Assembly: GCF_003012735.1 (NCBI RefSeq)
Contig: NZ_PXYI01000002.1
Location: 496,001-560,000, forward strand
Direction of reading: 5' to 3'
Source of the DNA: Allosphingosinicella deserti
Lineage (GTDB): Bacteria > Pseudomonadota > Alphaproteobacteria > Sphingomonadales > Sphingomonadaceae
DNA length: 64,000 nt
In this document: positions 7,946 to 15,376 of the stretch, in pieces
Layout: each line of letters starts with the position of its first letter
Position numbering within the stretch: position 1 is the first letter of the stretch
The notes under the pieces: model-generated
Databases searched by the model: none
What the model was told of the DNA's origin: nothing
What the model saw: the letters and a program-made list of their open reading frames with translations, nothing else
Program-made: the position numbers and the translations under genes

Positions 7946-10528
7946 TCACGCCGCATGGGGATCGGCGCGCGGCGCGCTTTGGCAGGATGCGGCGGCCCTC
8001 TGGATTGCGGCGGCATCGGGCCAGCGCTCGATCAGCTGCTTTGCCAGGGCGGCCGGCATCGGACGACCGAAATGGTGGCCCTGGCCGATGGTGCAGCCCT
8101 GGGCGGTCAGACACAGCGCCTGTCGCTCGGTCTCGATGCCTTCCGCCACGGTCTTGAGGCCAAGGCTCCGTCCGAGTGTGATCAACGCGCTGACGATCGC
8201 GGCGTCTTCCGGATCCTCCTCGATGTCGCGGATGAAACTGCGGTCGATTTTGATGATGTCGACCGGGAAACGCTTGAGGTGGGACAGCGAAGCATAGCCG
8301 GTGCCGAAATCGTCCAGTGCGATCTTCACGCCCTCGGAGGAGAGCAGGTTCAATGCACGGTCGACCAGTTCCGAACCGCGGCCGAGGAACACGGTCTCGG
8401 TGACCTCGAGCTCCAGCCGCGACGGGGGCACGTCGCCTGCGCGGAGCAGCGCCAGCACCCGCTCGGCGAAATTGTCCCGCCGGAACTCGGCCGCGGAGGC
8501 GTTCACGGCGACGTGGCCGAATTCCAGCCCCGCTTGCAGCCAATGGCGCATGTCGGCGATCGTCCGCTCGAACATGCGGTCGCTGATGCTGGTTGCGAGC
8601 TCATTGTCCTCGAACGCCGCCGCGACGCTGCCGGGAAGCTGCAGGCCCAGCCGGGGATGGCGCCAGCGCAGCAGCGCTTCGAACCCGATCAGCCTGCCCG
8701 ATGCCAGCTCGACCTGAGGCTGGTAGAACGGCTCGATCAGATTCGTGGTTAGGGCGTTGCGGGCGAGGCTGAGCATTGATGCCCGCTGCTGGATCACGGC
8801 GCGCATCTCCGGCCTGAACAGGGTCACCCGGCCGCGGCCCGCCCCTTTCGAGACGTAGAGCGCGATGTCGGCATGCTTGAGCAACTCCTCGGCGTCGCAA
8901 TCTCCCTGCGAGCAGGTGGTCGCGCCGACGCTTGCGCGGATGTCGACCAGCTGGCTGTTCACGCGAAGCGGGGCGCCGAGCGCCGCGAGGATCGCTTCGG
9001 CGATCTCCACCGCTTCGTCGTCCGATCCGAGCTGCGAAAGCACGATCGCGAATTCGTCTCCACCGAGCCGCGCGACGGTGTCGCCAGGGCGTACGACGGC
9101 CTCGATCCGCTGGGCGGAGAGCCGCAGCAACTGATCGCCGGAATCGTGGCCGAGCGTGTCGTTGACGAGCTTGAAATCATCGAGGTCGATCAGCAGTAAT
9201 CCGGATCGGCTGCCTCCCGCGAGGCTGTCGGCGACGGCGCTTTGCAGTTTTTCCTGGAACAGCACGCGATTGGCGAGGCCGGTCAGCGGATCGTGGCGCG
9301 CGGCCCATTCGACATGATCCTGAGCGGCCTTGCGCTCGGTGACGTCGCGGAACGCGACGATGGTCCTGCTTCCGGTGCCGCTCTCGCTCGCAAGCGCCCG
9401 GATGTCGATCGTCAGCCAGCGCAAGGCACCGGTGTCGGCCCGGCGGATGCGGAAGGTCATCTCCGCGTGAACTTCATCCTCGCTCTGCATCGAGGCGACG
9501 ACCGTGTCGCGATCCTCCGGGTGGACGAGATCGAGGAAGGCCGCCGCATCGGCCGGACTTTCGGGGTCGAGCCCGAGCATGGCGCGGAGCTCTGCGGACC
9601 AGCGCCGCACCTCCGTCTGATGATCGAAATCCCAGATGCCGAGCCCGGTCGCGCGCACTGCGAGGCGGTACAGCTCCTGCATGTTGAGAAGGGCGCTTTC
9701 CGCCTTCTTCTGGTCGTCGATGTCGTCGAGCGTTCCATACCAGCGCAGGATCGATCCGTCGGGGGCACGCCGGGCCCCGGCCCGCGCCCGCACCCAGCGA
9801 TACTCCCTGTTGCGGCGGAGCAGCCGATATTCGGTGTCGAGCGGCTCGCCGGTGCGCAGGGCGTGCTGCCAGCCTGCAATCGTGTCGGCGCGATCGTCCG
9901 GGTGGACGAGCGAGATCCAGCCACTGCCGAGCGTCTGCTCCGATGTCCGGTCGATCGCATCGAAACCTTGTGCGCTGATCTCGATGACCTGACCCGACGG
10001 ATCGGCCGCCCAGGGGATCTGCGGGCTCAGCTCCAACGTGTAGCGATAATGTTCTTCACTTTCCCGAAGCGCCTCCTCGATCTCCTTGCGCTCGGTGATG
10101 TCTTGGCAGATCCCGCGCAGCGCTTGCACCTGCCCGGCGGCATCGACGATCGGCCGGGTTTCGGCCCAGCAGTAGCGGATCTGGCCATCGGCCCGGATCA
10201 CCCGGAATTCGGCGGCGGAATGCGTCTGGCCGGTGATGCACCCAAGCAGCCGATCGTGCATCGCCGATCGGTCGTCGGGATGGATGCAGGCCATCGAGGA
10301 TTCGAGGGTCGGCGTGAACTCCGCGCGATCGCGCCCGGCGATGCGGAAGATCTCGTCGGACCAGGTGAAATCCTCCGTGCCGACGCGCCAGCGCCAGATT
10401 CCGAGCTTGGCGATGCGCTGGGCGGCCGACAGATCGTCCGCGAGACTCTCGACATCGGCGGCAAGCGCCTCCAGCTTCTCGGGGGTCAGGCGGCGGTGGA
10501 CGAAGGTCTCGTCTGGTTCTTGAAACAA
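7946..10528 (-). CDS. PAS-PAS-PAS-GGDEF-EAL cyclic-di-GMP protein
   Basis: Soluble 860-residue protein with both cyclic-di-GMP domains. In order: three PAS/PAC modules (about residues 40-150, 155-280, 285-400, each followed by an ITERKE- or VTERKA-like linker), a GGDEF domain from HDPLTGLANR (about 415) with an intact active site RLGGDEFAIV (about 493), and an EAL domain from about 595 with intact FEALLRWRHP, ETVFLGRG, DDFGTGYASL and KTVAEGIE. Both synthesis and hydrolysis motifs are therefore present, and the direction cannot be told from sequence. The start appears to be TTG (10528) with an AGGA about 9 nt upstream; later ATGs would cut the first PAS. No membrane segment, so the PAS domains should sense cytoplasmic redox, gas, light or a ligand. 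It lies downstream of, and probably is co-transcribed with, a 71-codon gene. Confidence 0.93.
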   Translation of the reverse strand: MFQEPDETFVHRRLTPEKLEALAADVESLADDLSAAQRIAKLGIWRWRVGTEDFTWSDEIFRIAGRDRAEFTPTLESSMACIHPDDRSAMHDRLLGCITGQTHSAAEFRVIRADGQIRYCWAETRPIVDAAGQVQALRGICQDITERKEIEEALRESEEHYRYTLELSPQIPWAADPSGQVIEISAQGFDAIDRTSEQTLGSGWISLVHPDDRADTIAGWQHALRTGEPLDTEYRLLRRNREYRWVRARAGARRAPDGSILRWYGTLDDIDDQKKAESALLNMQELYRLAVRATGLGIWDFDHQTEVRRWSAELRAMLGLDPESPADAAAFLDLVHPEDRDTVVASMQSEDEVHAEMTFRIRRADTGALRWLTIDIRALASESGTGSRTIVAFRDVTERKAAQDHVEWAARHDPLTGLANRVLFQEKLQSAVADSLAGGSRSGLLLIDLDDFKLVNDTLGHDSGDQLLRLSAQRIEAVVRPGDTVARLGGDEFAIVLSQLGSDDEAVEIAEAILAALGAPLRVNSQLVDIRASVGATTCSQGDCDAEELLKHADIALYVSKGAGRGRVTLFRPEMRAVIQQRASMLSLARNALTTNLIEPFYQPQVELASGRLIGFEALLRWRHPRLGLQLPGSVAAAFEDNELATSISDRMFERTIADMRHWLQAGLEFGHVAVNASAAEFRRDNFAERVLALLRAGDVPPSRLELEVTETVFLGRGSELVDRALNLLSSEGVKIALDDFGTGYASLSHLKRFPVDIIKIDRSFIRDIEEDPEDAAIVSALITLGRSLGLKTVAEGIETERQALCLTAQGCTIGQGHHFGRPMPAALAKQLIERWPDAAAIQRAAASCQSAPRADPHAA

Positions 10529-10591
10529 AGGGCCGATCCTGAACGGAACGAAAAAAAGGGTAGCCCTGCGGGTTGCCGCCGGGCCGATCGA

Positions 10592-10807
10592 TCAGAAAGC
10601 GTTCCCGTCGTGGGCGGCATCCGCCAGCGTCGGCTGGAGGGCGAGCGCCGTCTTTCCGCAGACGCGCGGGACCGGAGCGGGCCGGACGTTGCGCACCTCG
10701 GCAGCGGCGGCCTGCATGTCGGTGTCGAAGCGGCCGACCAGAGGCGTAAGACCAATCGCTTCGTTGCCGAGGACGTCGAAGTTCCTGGTATGTCGAGGGA
10801 GCTGCAT
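10592..10807 (-). CDS. Small protein of unknown function
   Basis: A 71-residue open frame starting MQLPRHTRNFDVLGNEAIGL, preceded by a strong ribosome site (AGAGGTG, 5 nt before the ATG). No domain recognised. It is hydrophilic, with no signal peptide or membrane helix, and contains one cysteine (RVCGKTAL). It lies 63 bp upstream of the GGDEF-EAL gene on the same strand and could be its translational leader or a small partner. The good ribosome site and position argue it is real; its role is not guessable from sequence. Confidence 0.5.
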   Translation of the reverse strand: MQLPRHTRNFDVLGNEAIGLTPLVGRFDTDMQAAAAEVRNVRPAPVPRVCGKTALALQPTLADAAHDGNAF

Positions 10808-10886
10808 GGTTTCACCTCTGAACTGCACGTGCCCGTGCCTGCGAACGCGACGGCTGGTTCGACAGGCCGACCGTCGCCTTGACTTC

Positions 10887-10907
10887 TTAGAGGCGCAAAC
10901 TGCCTAA
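10887..10907. promoter_or_regulatory. Imperfect palindrome upstream of the small gene and FixL-like gene
   Basis: TTAGAGGC-GCAAACT-GCCTAA is an imperfect inverted repeat in an AT-rich 70-bp stretch that must hold the promoter of the small gene. A partly similar half (TTAGG-x-GTTT) is seen at 12209-12230 before the FtsZ-like genes. It could bind a dimeric regulator such as one of the FixJ-type proteins; that is inference only. Confidence 0.3.
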
Positions 10908-10979
10908 TACGGCATTTCTGCTAATCTTTTCTGCGGCTTAGTAAAATCTCGGTAGGGGAAACACGGGGGTCGACGCCAA

Positions 10980-12089
10980 TCAGTCCTTCGCCGCCGGGAT
11001 CGCGATCGAGAAGCAGGCACCACCCTCGGGCGGATCCTCTGCCCACAGGCGGCCGTGCTGCGCTTCGACGATCATCCGCGATACGGACAGGCCGATCCCC
11101 ATATTCTCGTGCTTGCCCGATCCGATCGGCGTGAACAGCGATTCCCGTGTTGCCGGTGCGAGCCCGGGGCCGCTGTCGCGGACATCGATCCTCACTTCCT
11201 CGCCGGTGCGATAGGCGGCGATGGAAAGGAGCTTACGCTCGCATCCCTGCATCGCTTCGACGGCGTTGCGGATCAGGTTTATCAGCACTTGCTGCAGCTG
11301 GAGCCGATCGACCTGGACGAACAGGTCCGCGTCGCAGCGGATCGCCCGGCGCACCTCGCGGCCTTCGTGGCCGATCAGCGCGATGTTCGCGGCCTCGCCG
11401 ATCGCCTCGCCGATGTCGAAGCGTTCACGGACCGACTTTGCCTTCACCGTCATGTTGCGAAGTCGCCGGACGATCTGGCCGGCGCGGGTCGTGTTCTGCC
11501 GCGCCGAGGCAACCAGATCCTTCAGCTTCTCGATGTCGGGCGTGCCCGATTTCAGCGCCATCTCGCAGGCCGCCAGGTAATTCGAGACGGCGGCGAGCGG
11601 CTGGTTGAGTTCGTGTGCGACCGTCGAGGCCATGGCGCCCATCGCGCTCACGCGCGACATATGGATGAGCTCGGCCTGGAGCTCGACGATCTTCTGCTCG
11701 TCCGCCTTGCGTGCGCTGATGTCGCGGATGAAACCGAGGAAGAGGATTTCCTGGAAGCGGCCGGTGAGCATCACCGCCAATTCGACCGGTATCTCGCAAC
11801 CATCCTTCTTGAGGGCGACCGTTTCGATCTGTCGGCCGAGGATGCCGACTTCGCCGGCACGGAGAAATCGGTCCAGCCCTGATTTGTGCGCCGCGCGCAG
11901 CCGCTCGGGAATGATCAGTCCGCCTAGCTCCTGGCCAATCGCTTCGGCGGCGCTCCAGCCGAACATCCGCTGGGCGATCTGATTCCAGGCGGCGATGGTT
12001 CCGTCGGAGCGCATGACGACCACCGCGTCGAGAGCGGTATCGAGCACTGCGGCAAGCAGCTGGCCTCCGGTCTCGGACGAGGTGGGCAT
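10980..12089 (-). CDS. FixL-like PAS sensor histidine kinase, probably without heme
   Basis: Soluble histidine kinase of 369 residues: one PAS domain (about residues 12-125), a HisKA dimerisation helix with the phospho-His in VAHELNQPLAAVSNYL (His near 161), and an HATPase domain with N-box LINLIRNAVEAM, DSGPGL and GIGLSVSRMIVEA. Architecture and kinase core match FixL. In rhizobial FixL the heme ligand lies in a DPHIIGIGR segment; the aligned segment here is AGEVGILGR, with Glu in place of His, so oxygen sensing by heme is unlikely (alignment by eye). No response regulator is adjacent in the same operon. It is divergent from the FtsZ-like pair across a 234-bp gap. Confidence 0.92.
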   Translation of the reverse strand: MPTSSETGGQLLAAVLDTALDAVVVMRSDGTIAAWNQIAQRMFGWSAAEAIGQELGGLIIPERLRAAHKSGLDRFLRAGEVGILGRQIETVALKKDGCEIPVELAVMLTGRFQEILFLGFIRDISARKADEQKIVELQAELIHMSRVSAMGAMASTVAHELNQPLAAVSNYLAACEMALKSGTPDIEKLKDLVASARQNTTRAGQIVRRLRNMTVKAKSVRERFDIGEAIGEAANIALIGHEGREVRRAIRCDADLFVQVDRLQLQQVLINLIRNAVEAMQGCERKLLSIAAYRTGEEVRIDVRDSGPGLAPATRESLFTPIGSGKHENMGIGLSVSRMIVEAQHGRLWAEDPPEGGACFSIAIPAAKD

Positions 12090-12323
12090 TGCTGCGGACT
12101 ACACCGCTGCGCCGCCCAATGCACCACCCGTATAACTACAGCGTTGGAACAGGAATCACCCGGATCGCCGCTGGTGCGGCCAAGCTCCGGGCGATCCGTA
12201 GAATCACCTTAGGTACGTTTCCGCAATAGGTTAACCGCTATGGAAAGAAGTAGTTAACGTTTCACTAACGAAGCTGGAGTCGGCGAGCGTTTGCCGAGCC
12301 CGTGTTTGGGGTGGAATTGCAAG
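12090..12323. promoter_or_regulatory. Divergent control region, FixL-like kinase / FtsZ-like genes
   Basis: 234-bp gap between divergent starts, AT-richer than its surroundings. It holds TTAGGTACGTTTCCGC (12209-12224), then GTTAACCGC (12230-12238) and GTTAACGTTTCACTAACG (12253-12270), with GTTAAC twice. A GGAAC (12146-12150) resembles the first half of an ECF/EcfG promoter, but no CGTT sits at the needed spacing. I assign no specific regulator. Confidence 0.4.
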
Positions 12324-13808
12324 ATGTCGGAACAAGTATACACTTACGGTACTGGAATTCTGCCGCGTATTTGCGTCGTTGGAGTCGGTGGTGCAGGCGG
12401 TAATGCCGTCGCCAACATGATGCGAGGCGGGGTAAACGGCGTCGACTTCATCGTCGCCAATACAGATGCGCAGGCTCTCAACGCTTCCCCCGTCCAGCAG
12501 AGCATTCAACTGGGCCGCAAAGTTACGGAAGGCCTCGGCGCGGGAGCCGATGCGCAGACCGGACGATTGGCAGCGCTCGAATCGATCGACGCGATCGAAG
12601 CCGCAATCGATGGCGCGCACATGTGCTTCATCGCCGCCGGCATGGGCGGCGGTACCGGCACGGGCGCCGCGCCGGTCATCGCCGCTGCGGCGCGCGCCAA
12701 GGGCATCCTCACCGTCGGCGTGGTGACCACGCCGTTCGGCTTCGAAGGCCGCAGGCGTCTCGCGTCCGCGACCCGCGGCATCGAGGAGCTGAAGGCGGAA
12801 GTCGATACCCTGATCGTCATCCCCAATCAGAATCTGTTCCGGGTCATCTCGCCGGCGACCACCTTCCGCGAGGCGTTCCGCCTTGCCGACGAGGTGCTCG
12901 AACAGGGTGTGCGCAGCATCAGCGATCTGATTGTCATGCCCGGACTGATCAACCTTGATTTCGCCGACGTGCGAACCGTCATGCTCGCGACCGGCAAGGC
13001 GATGCTCGGCACCGGCGAGGCCTGCGGCGAGAATCGCGCCACCGATGCAGCCCACCGGGCAATCCAGAATCCGCTGCTCGACGGCGCGATCAAGGGTGCG
13101 CGGGGGCTGATCATCTCGATCACCGGCGGCGAAGACATGCGCCTGATGGAAATCGACGAGGCTGCGATGCGGATCAGGGATGAGGTCGATCCGGAGGCGA
13201 ACATCATCTGGGGCTCGGCAGTCGATCCGCTGCTGGAGGGCCGCATTCGCGTGTCGATCCTGGCGACCGGCATCGATGCGGATGTCGCGGTGCCGGTTCG
13301 CCGGCCGGAGCTGGCGGCGGTAGGGACTACCAAGGCGCCCCCCCAGTCGCCGACCGCTTTCGTGGCCGAGCCTGCAACCGTCGACGATGCCCCGCTCGTT
13401 GCGGCCGCCGTGCCGATCCCCGCTCGAGCGGAGCCCGAGCCGGATGCGCCGGTTTTCGTTCGCGCGGAGAGCCCAGCCGCCGCACCGCTGCCCGAGTACG
13501 GCGACTATGAAGTGCAGATCTCCGCGCCTTGGGAAGATGGCTATGCGGCCACCGACACGATCGTGCTGACTGCGCCGGGGCAGGAGTCGCTCGCATTGGC
13601 GTCGGCAACCCTTGCCCAGCAGTCGCTGCTCCTCGCGGAACCGGCACCGGCGGCGCCGGAATTTCACCGATATCAGCCGCCTGCGCGAACTCGGCCGGTG
13701 ACCCGGATCGACGCCACGCGCCCGCTGCCGGAGCGCGGACCGAGCCTCCTCCAGCGTTTGTCGATGCTGGCCCGCGGCGATGCCGACCGACGCGGCAAGC
13801 GCCACTGA
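12324..13808 (+). CDS. FtsZ-family GTPase, non-canonical paralogue A
   Basis: Tubulin/FtsZ-fold GTPase of 494 residues. The GTP-binding core is intact: [12 protein letters not shown] (about 18-29), NTDAQAL, GLGAG, and the tubulin signature [12 protein letters not shown] (about 106-117). The T7 synergy loop NLDFADV is also kept, so it could polymerise and hydrolyse GTP. After the FtsZ C-domain (ends ILATGID near 315) comes a ~180-residue Pro/Ala/Glu-rich linker and a basic end ([12 protein letters not shown]...RRGKRH). The conserved C-terminal peptide by which division FtsZ binds FtsA and other partners is missing. The ATG at 12324 is preferred; the frame opens upstream at a TTG with no similarity. 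None of the usual division neighbours (ftsA, ftsQ, ddl, mur genes) is present, so this is unlikely to be the cell-division ftsZ. Role unknown. Confidence 0.88.
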   Translation: MSEQVYTYGTGILPRICVVGVGGAGGNAVANMMRGGVNGVDFIVANTDAQALNASPVQQSIQLGRKVTEGLGAGADAQTGRLAALESIDAIEAAIDGAHMCFIAAGMGGGTGTGAAPVIAAAARAKGILTVGVVTTPFGFEGRRRLASATRGIEELKAEVDTLIVIPNQNLFRVISPATTFREAFRLADEVLEQGVRSISDLIVMPGLINLDFADVRTVMLATGKAMLGTGEACGENRATDAAHRAIQNPLLDGAIKGARGLIISITGGEDMRLMEIDEAAMRIRDEVDPEANIIWGSAVDPLLEGRIRVSILATGIDADVAVPVRRPELAAVGTTKAPPQSPTAFVAEPATVDDAPLVAAAVPIPARAEPEPDAPVFVRAESPAAAPLPEYGDYEVQISAPWEDGYAATDTIVLTAPGQESLALASATLAQQSLLLAEPAPAAPEFHRYQPPARTRPVTRIDATRPLPERGPSLLQRLSMLARGDADRRGKRH

Positions 13809-13855
13809 GCGCAGCCGCTCGCCTCCCTCCAATCTTCCGTCCAAGGACAAGAGAC

Positions 13856-15253
13856 ATGGTGCTCAACAAGCTGTTCAAGACTTCGACCCGTGACGAGGCA
13901 CCGCCGGAACCGGTGGCGATGGCCGAGCTTCGGCCGCGCATCTGCGTTGTCGGGGTCGGCGGCGCCGGCTGCAATGCGGTGCGCCACATGATCCGCAACG
14001 GCCTCGAGCGTGTCGAGTTCGTGGCTGCCGATACCGACGTCCAGACGCTCGACGCCTCGCCGGCACCGACCCGCATCCTGCTTCGCGAGAAGGTCAGCGG
14101 CCGGATCGCCCCGGATCCCCGCCGGCAGTCGCCCGCCGATCGGGAGCTCGACGAGGATATCGCCGGCGCGCTGCGTGGCGCCCAGATGTGCTTCATCGCA
14201 GCCGGCATGGGCGGAGGCACCGGCACCGGCGCTGCGATCCGCATCGCCTGCTGGGCGCGCCGCAACAACATCCTTACCGTCGCCGCAGTGACCAAGCCGT
14301 TCCGTTTCGAGGGCAGCCGTCGTTATCTCGCCGCAGAGCGCGGGATCGAGGAACTGCGCCGCGCGGTCGATACGCTGATCGTCATCCCGAATCAGAATTT
14401 GCTCCATACCGCAGCGCCCGATGCGACCGTCACCGCCGCGTTCGAAGCCGCGGACGGCGTCCTCGAGCAAGGTGTGCGCTCGATCACCGACCTCATCGTC
14501 AATCCCGGCATCGTCAATCTCGATTTCAACGACGTTCGCGGCATCATGGAAGGCATGGGCAAGGCGGTCCTCGGTACCGGCGAGGGCGAAGGCGCCGATC
14601 GTGCGGTCAAGGCCGCGCAGGCAGCCGTCGCCAATCCGCTGCTCGACGGTGCGCTCGACGGCGCCAACCATCTGATCATCTCGATCGTCGGGGGGGACGA
14701 CATGCGGCTGGTCGAAATCGATGAGGCGGCCCGCTACATCACCAGCCGGGTCCATCCGGAGGCCCAGATCATCTGGGGGTCGTCGCAGGATATGACGATG
14801 GACGGCCGTATCCGTGTGTCCGTCATCGCGACCGGCCTCGACGCTGCGGCCGGCAAGGCGCTGCGGCCCCGCCGCACGTCATCCTGTCGCTTTCGCAAGC
14901 ATCAGGCGCAGCCGAGCGCGATCTACAATCAGGGCTTTTACTTCAGCACCTGCCGGAATTGCGGCGAGGACATGATCCGCACCGGCAGCGAATGGCAGGT
15001 GGTGCCGAAGGGTTTGCGCGTGGTGTGGCCGGGAAGTGCCCCCGCGTCGCGCCCGGCTCCGGCGGAAAAGCCGGCCCGTCGCCTCGCCGGCAAGCGGCTG
15101 AGCCTGCGGCTTTCGCCATTCTCGCTTGCTGCCGCCGGGCTCCGCTGCCTGATCTGGCGCGGTGGCGATGCCATGCGGGTCATGCGTGCCCGCTGGACGT
15201 CGCGCGGCCGCCGCCGCGGTTTGTTGCTTCTTCCGGGAGCCGCCTCGCAATGA
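13856..15253 (+). CDS. FtsZ-family GTPase, non-canonical paralogue B with CxxC tail
   Basis: Second FtsZ-fold protein, 465 residues, 47 bp after paralogue A and clearly its duplicate. It keeps [24 protein letters not shown] and the T7 loop NLDFNDV, but the GLGAG loop is degenerate (GRIAPDPRRQSP) and NTDAQ is now DTDVQ, so nucleotide handling may differ. The FtsZ fold ends at VIATGLD (about 330). Then, with almost no linker, comes a different module: YNQGFYFSTCRNCGEDMIR...WQVVPKGLRVVW (about 355-390), with a CxxC pair, followed by an Arg-rich tail holding a hydrophobic stretch (LRLSPFSLAAAGL). There is no division-partner peptide. AAGGACAAGAG before the ATG at 13856 supports the start. Function unknown. 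Confidence 0.87.
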   Translation: MVLNKLFKTSTRDEAPPEPVAMAELRPRICVVGVGGAGCNAVRHMIRNGLERVEFVAADTDVQTLDASPAPTRILLREKVSGRIAPDPRRQSPADRELDEDIAGALRGAQMCFIAAGMGGGTGTGAAIRIACWARRNNILTVAAVTKPFRFEGSRRYLAAERGIEELRRAVDTLIVIPNQNLLHTAAPDATVTAAFEAADGVLEQGVRSITDLIVNPGIVNLDFNDVRGIMEGMGKAVLGTGEGEGADRAVKAAQAAVANPLLDGALDGANHLIISIVGGDDMRLVEIDEAARYITSRVHPEAQIIWGSSQDMTMDGRIRVSVIATGLDAAAGKALRPRRTSSCRFRKHQAQPSAIYNQGFYFSTCRNCGEDMIRTGSEWQVVPKGLRVVWPGSAPASRPAPAEKPARRLAGKRLSLRLSPFSLAAAGLRCLIWRGGDAMRVMRARWTSRGRRRGLLLLPGAASQ

Positions 15254-15289
15254 GATCGTTTGCAACCGGATCGAGGCTCATCAGGATTT

Positions 15290-15305
15290 TACGGTACATC
15301 CCGTA
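15290..15305. promoter_or_regulatory. Perfect inverted repeat before membrane FixL-like kinase
   Basis: TACGG-TACATC-CCGTA is a perfect 5-bp inverted repeat with a 6-bp centre, 72 bp upstream of the likely kinase start. It could be an operator for the kinase-regulator pair; no match to a known site is claimed. Confidence 0.3.
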
Positions 15306-15376
15306 GGTTGTTCGAATCGCAAGTGTCGGCCACAGCGCGTGCGGTGGGCGGCACTTCTGCCGGTGGGGATGCGGCA

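Noticed and set aside
9242-10882. 546-codon plus-strand frame opposite the GGDEF-EAL gene
   Set aside because: Antisense shadow; the opposite strand has complete PAS, GGDEF and EAL motifs.
12140-12170. EcfG-type general stress promoter before the FtsZ-like genes
   Set aside because: GGAAC is present but CGTT at 16-17 bp is not.
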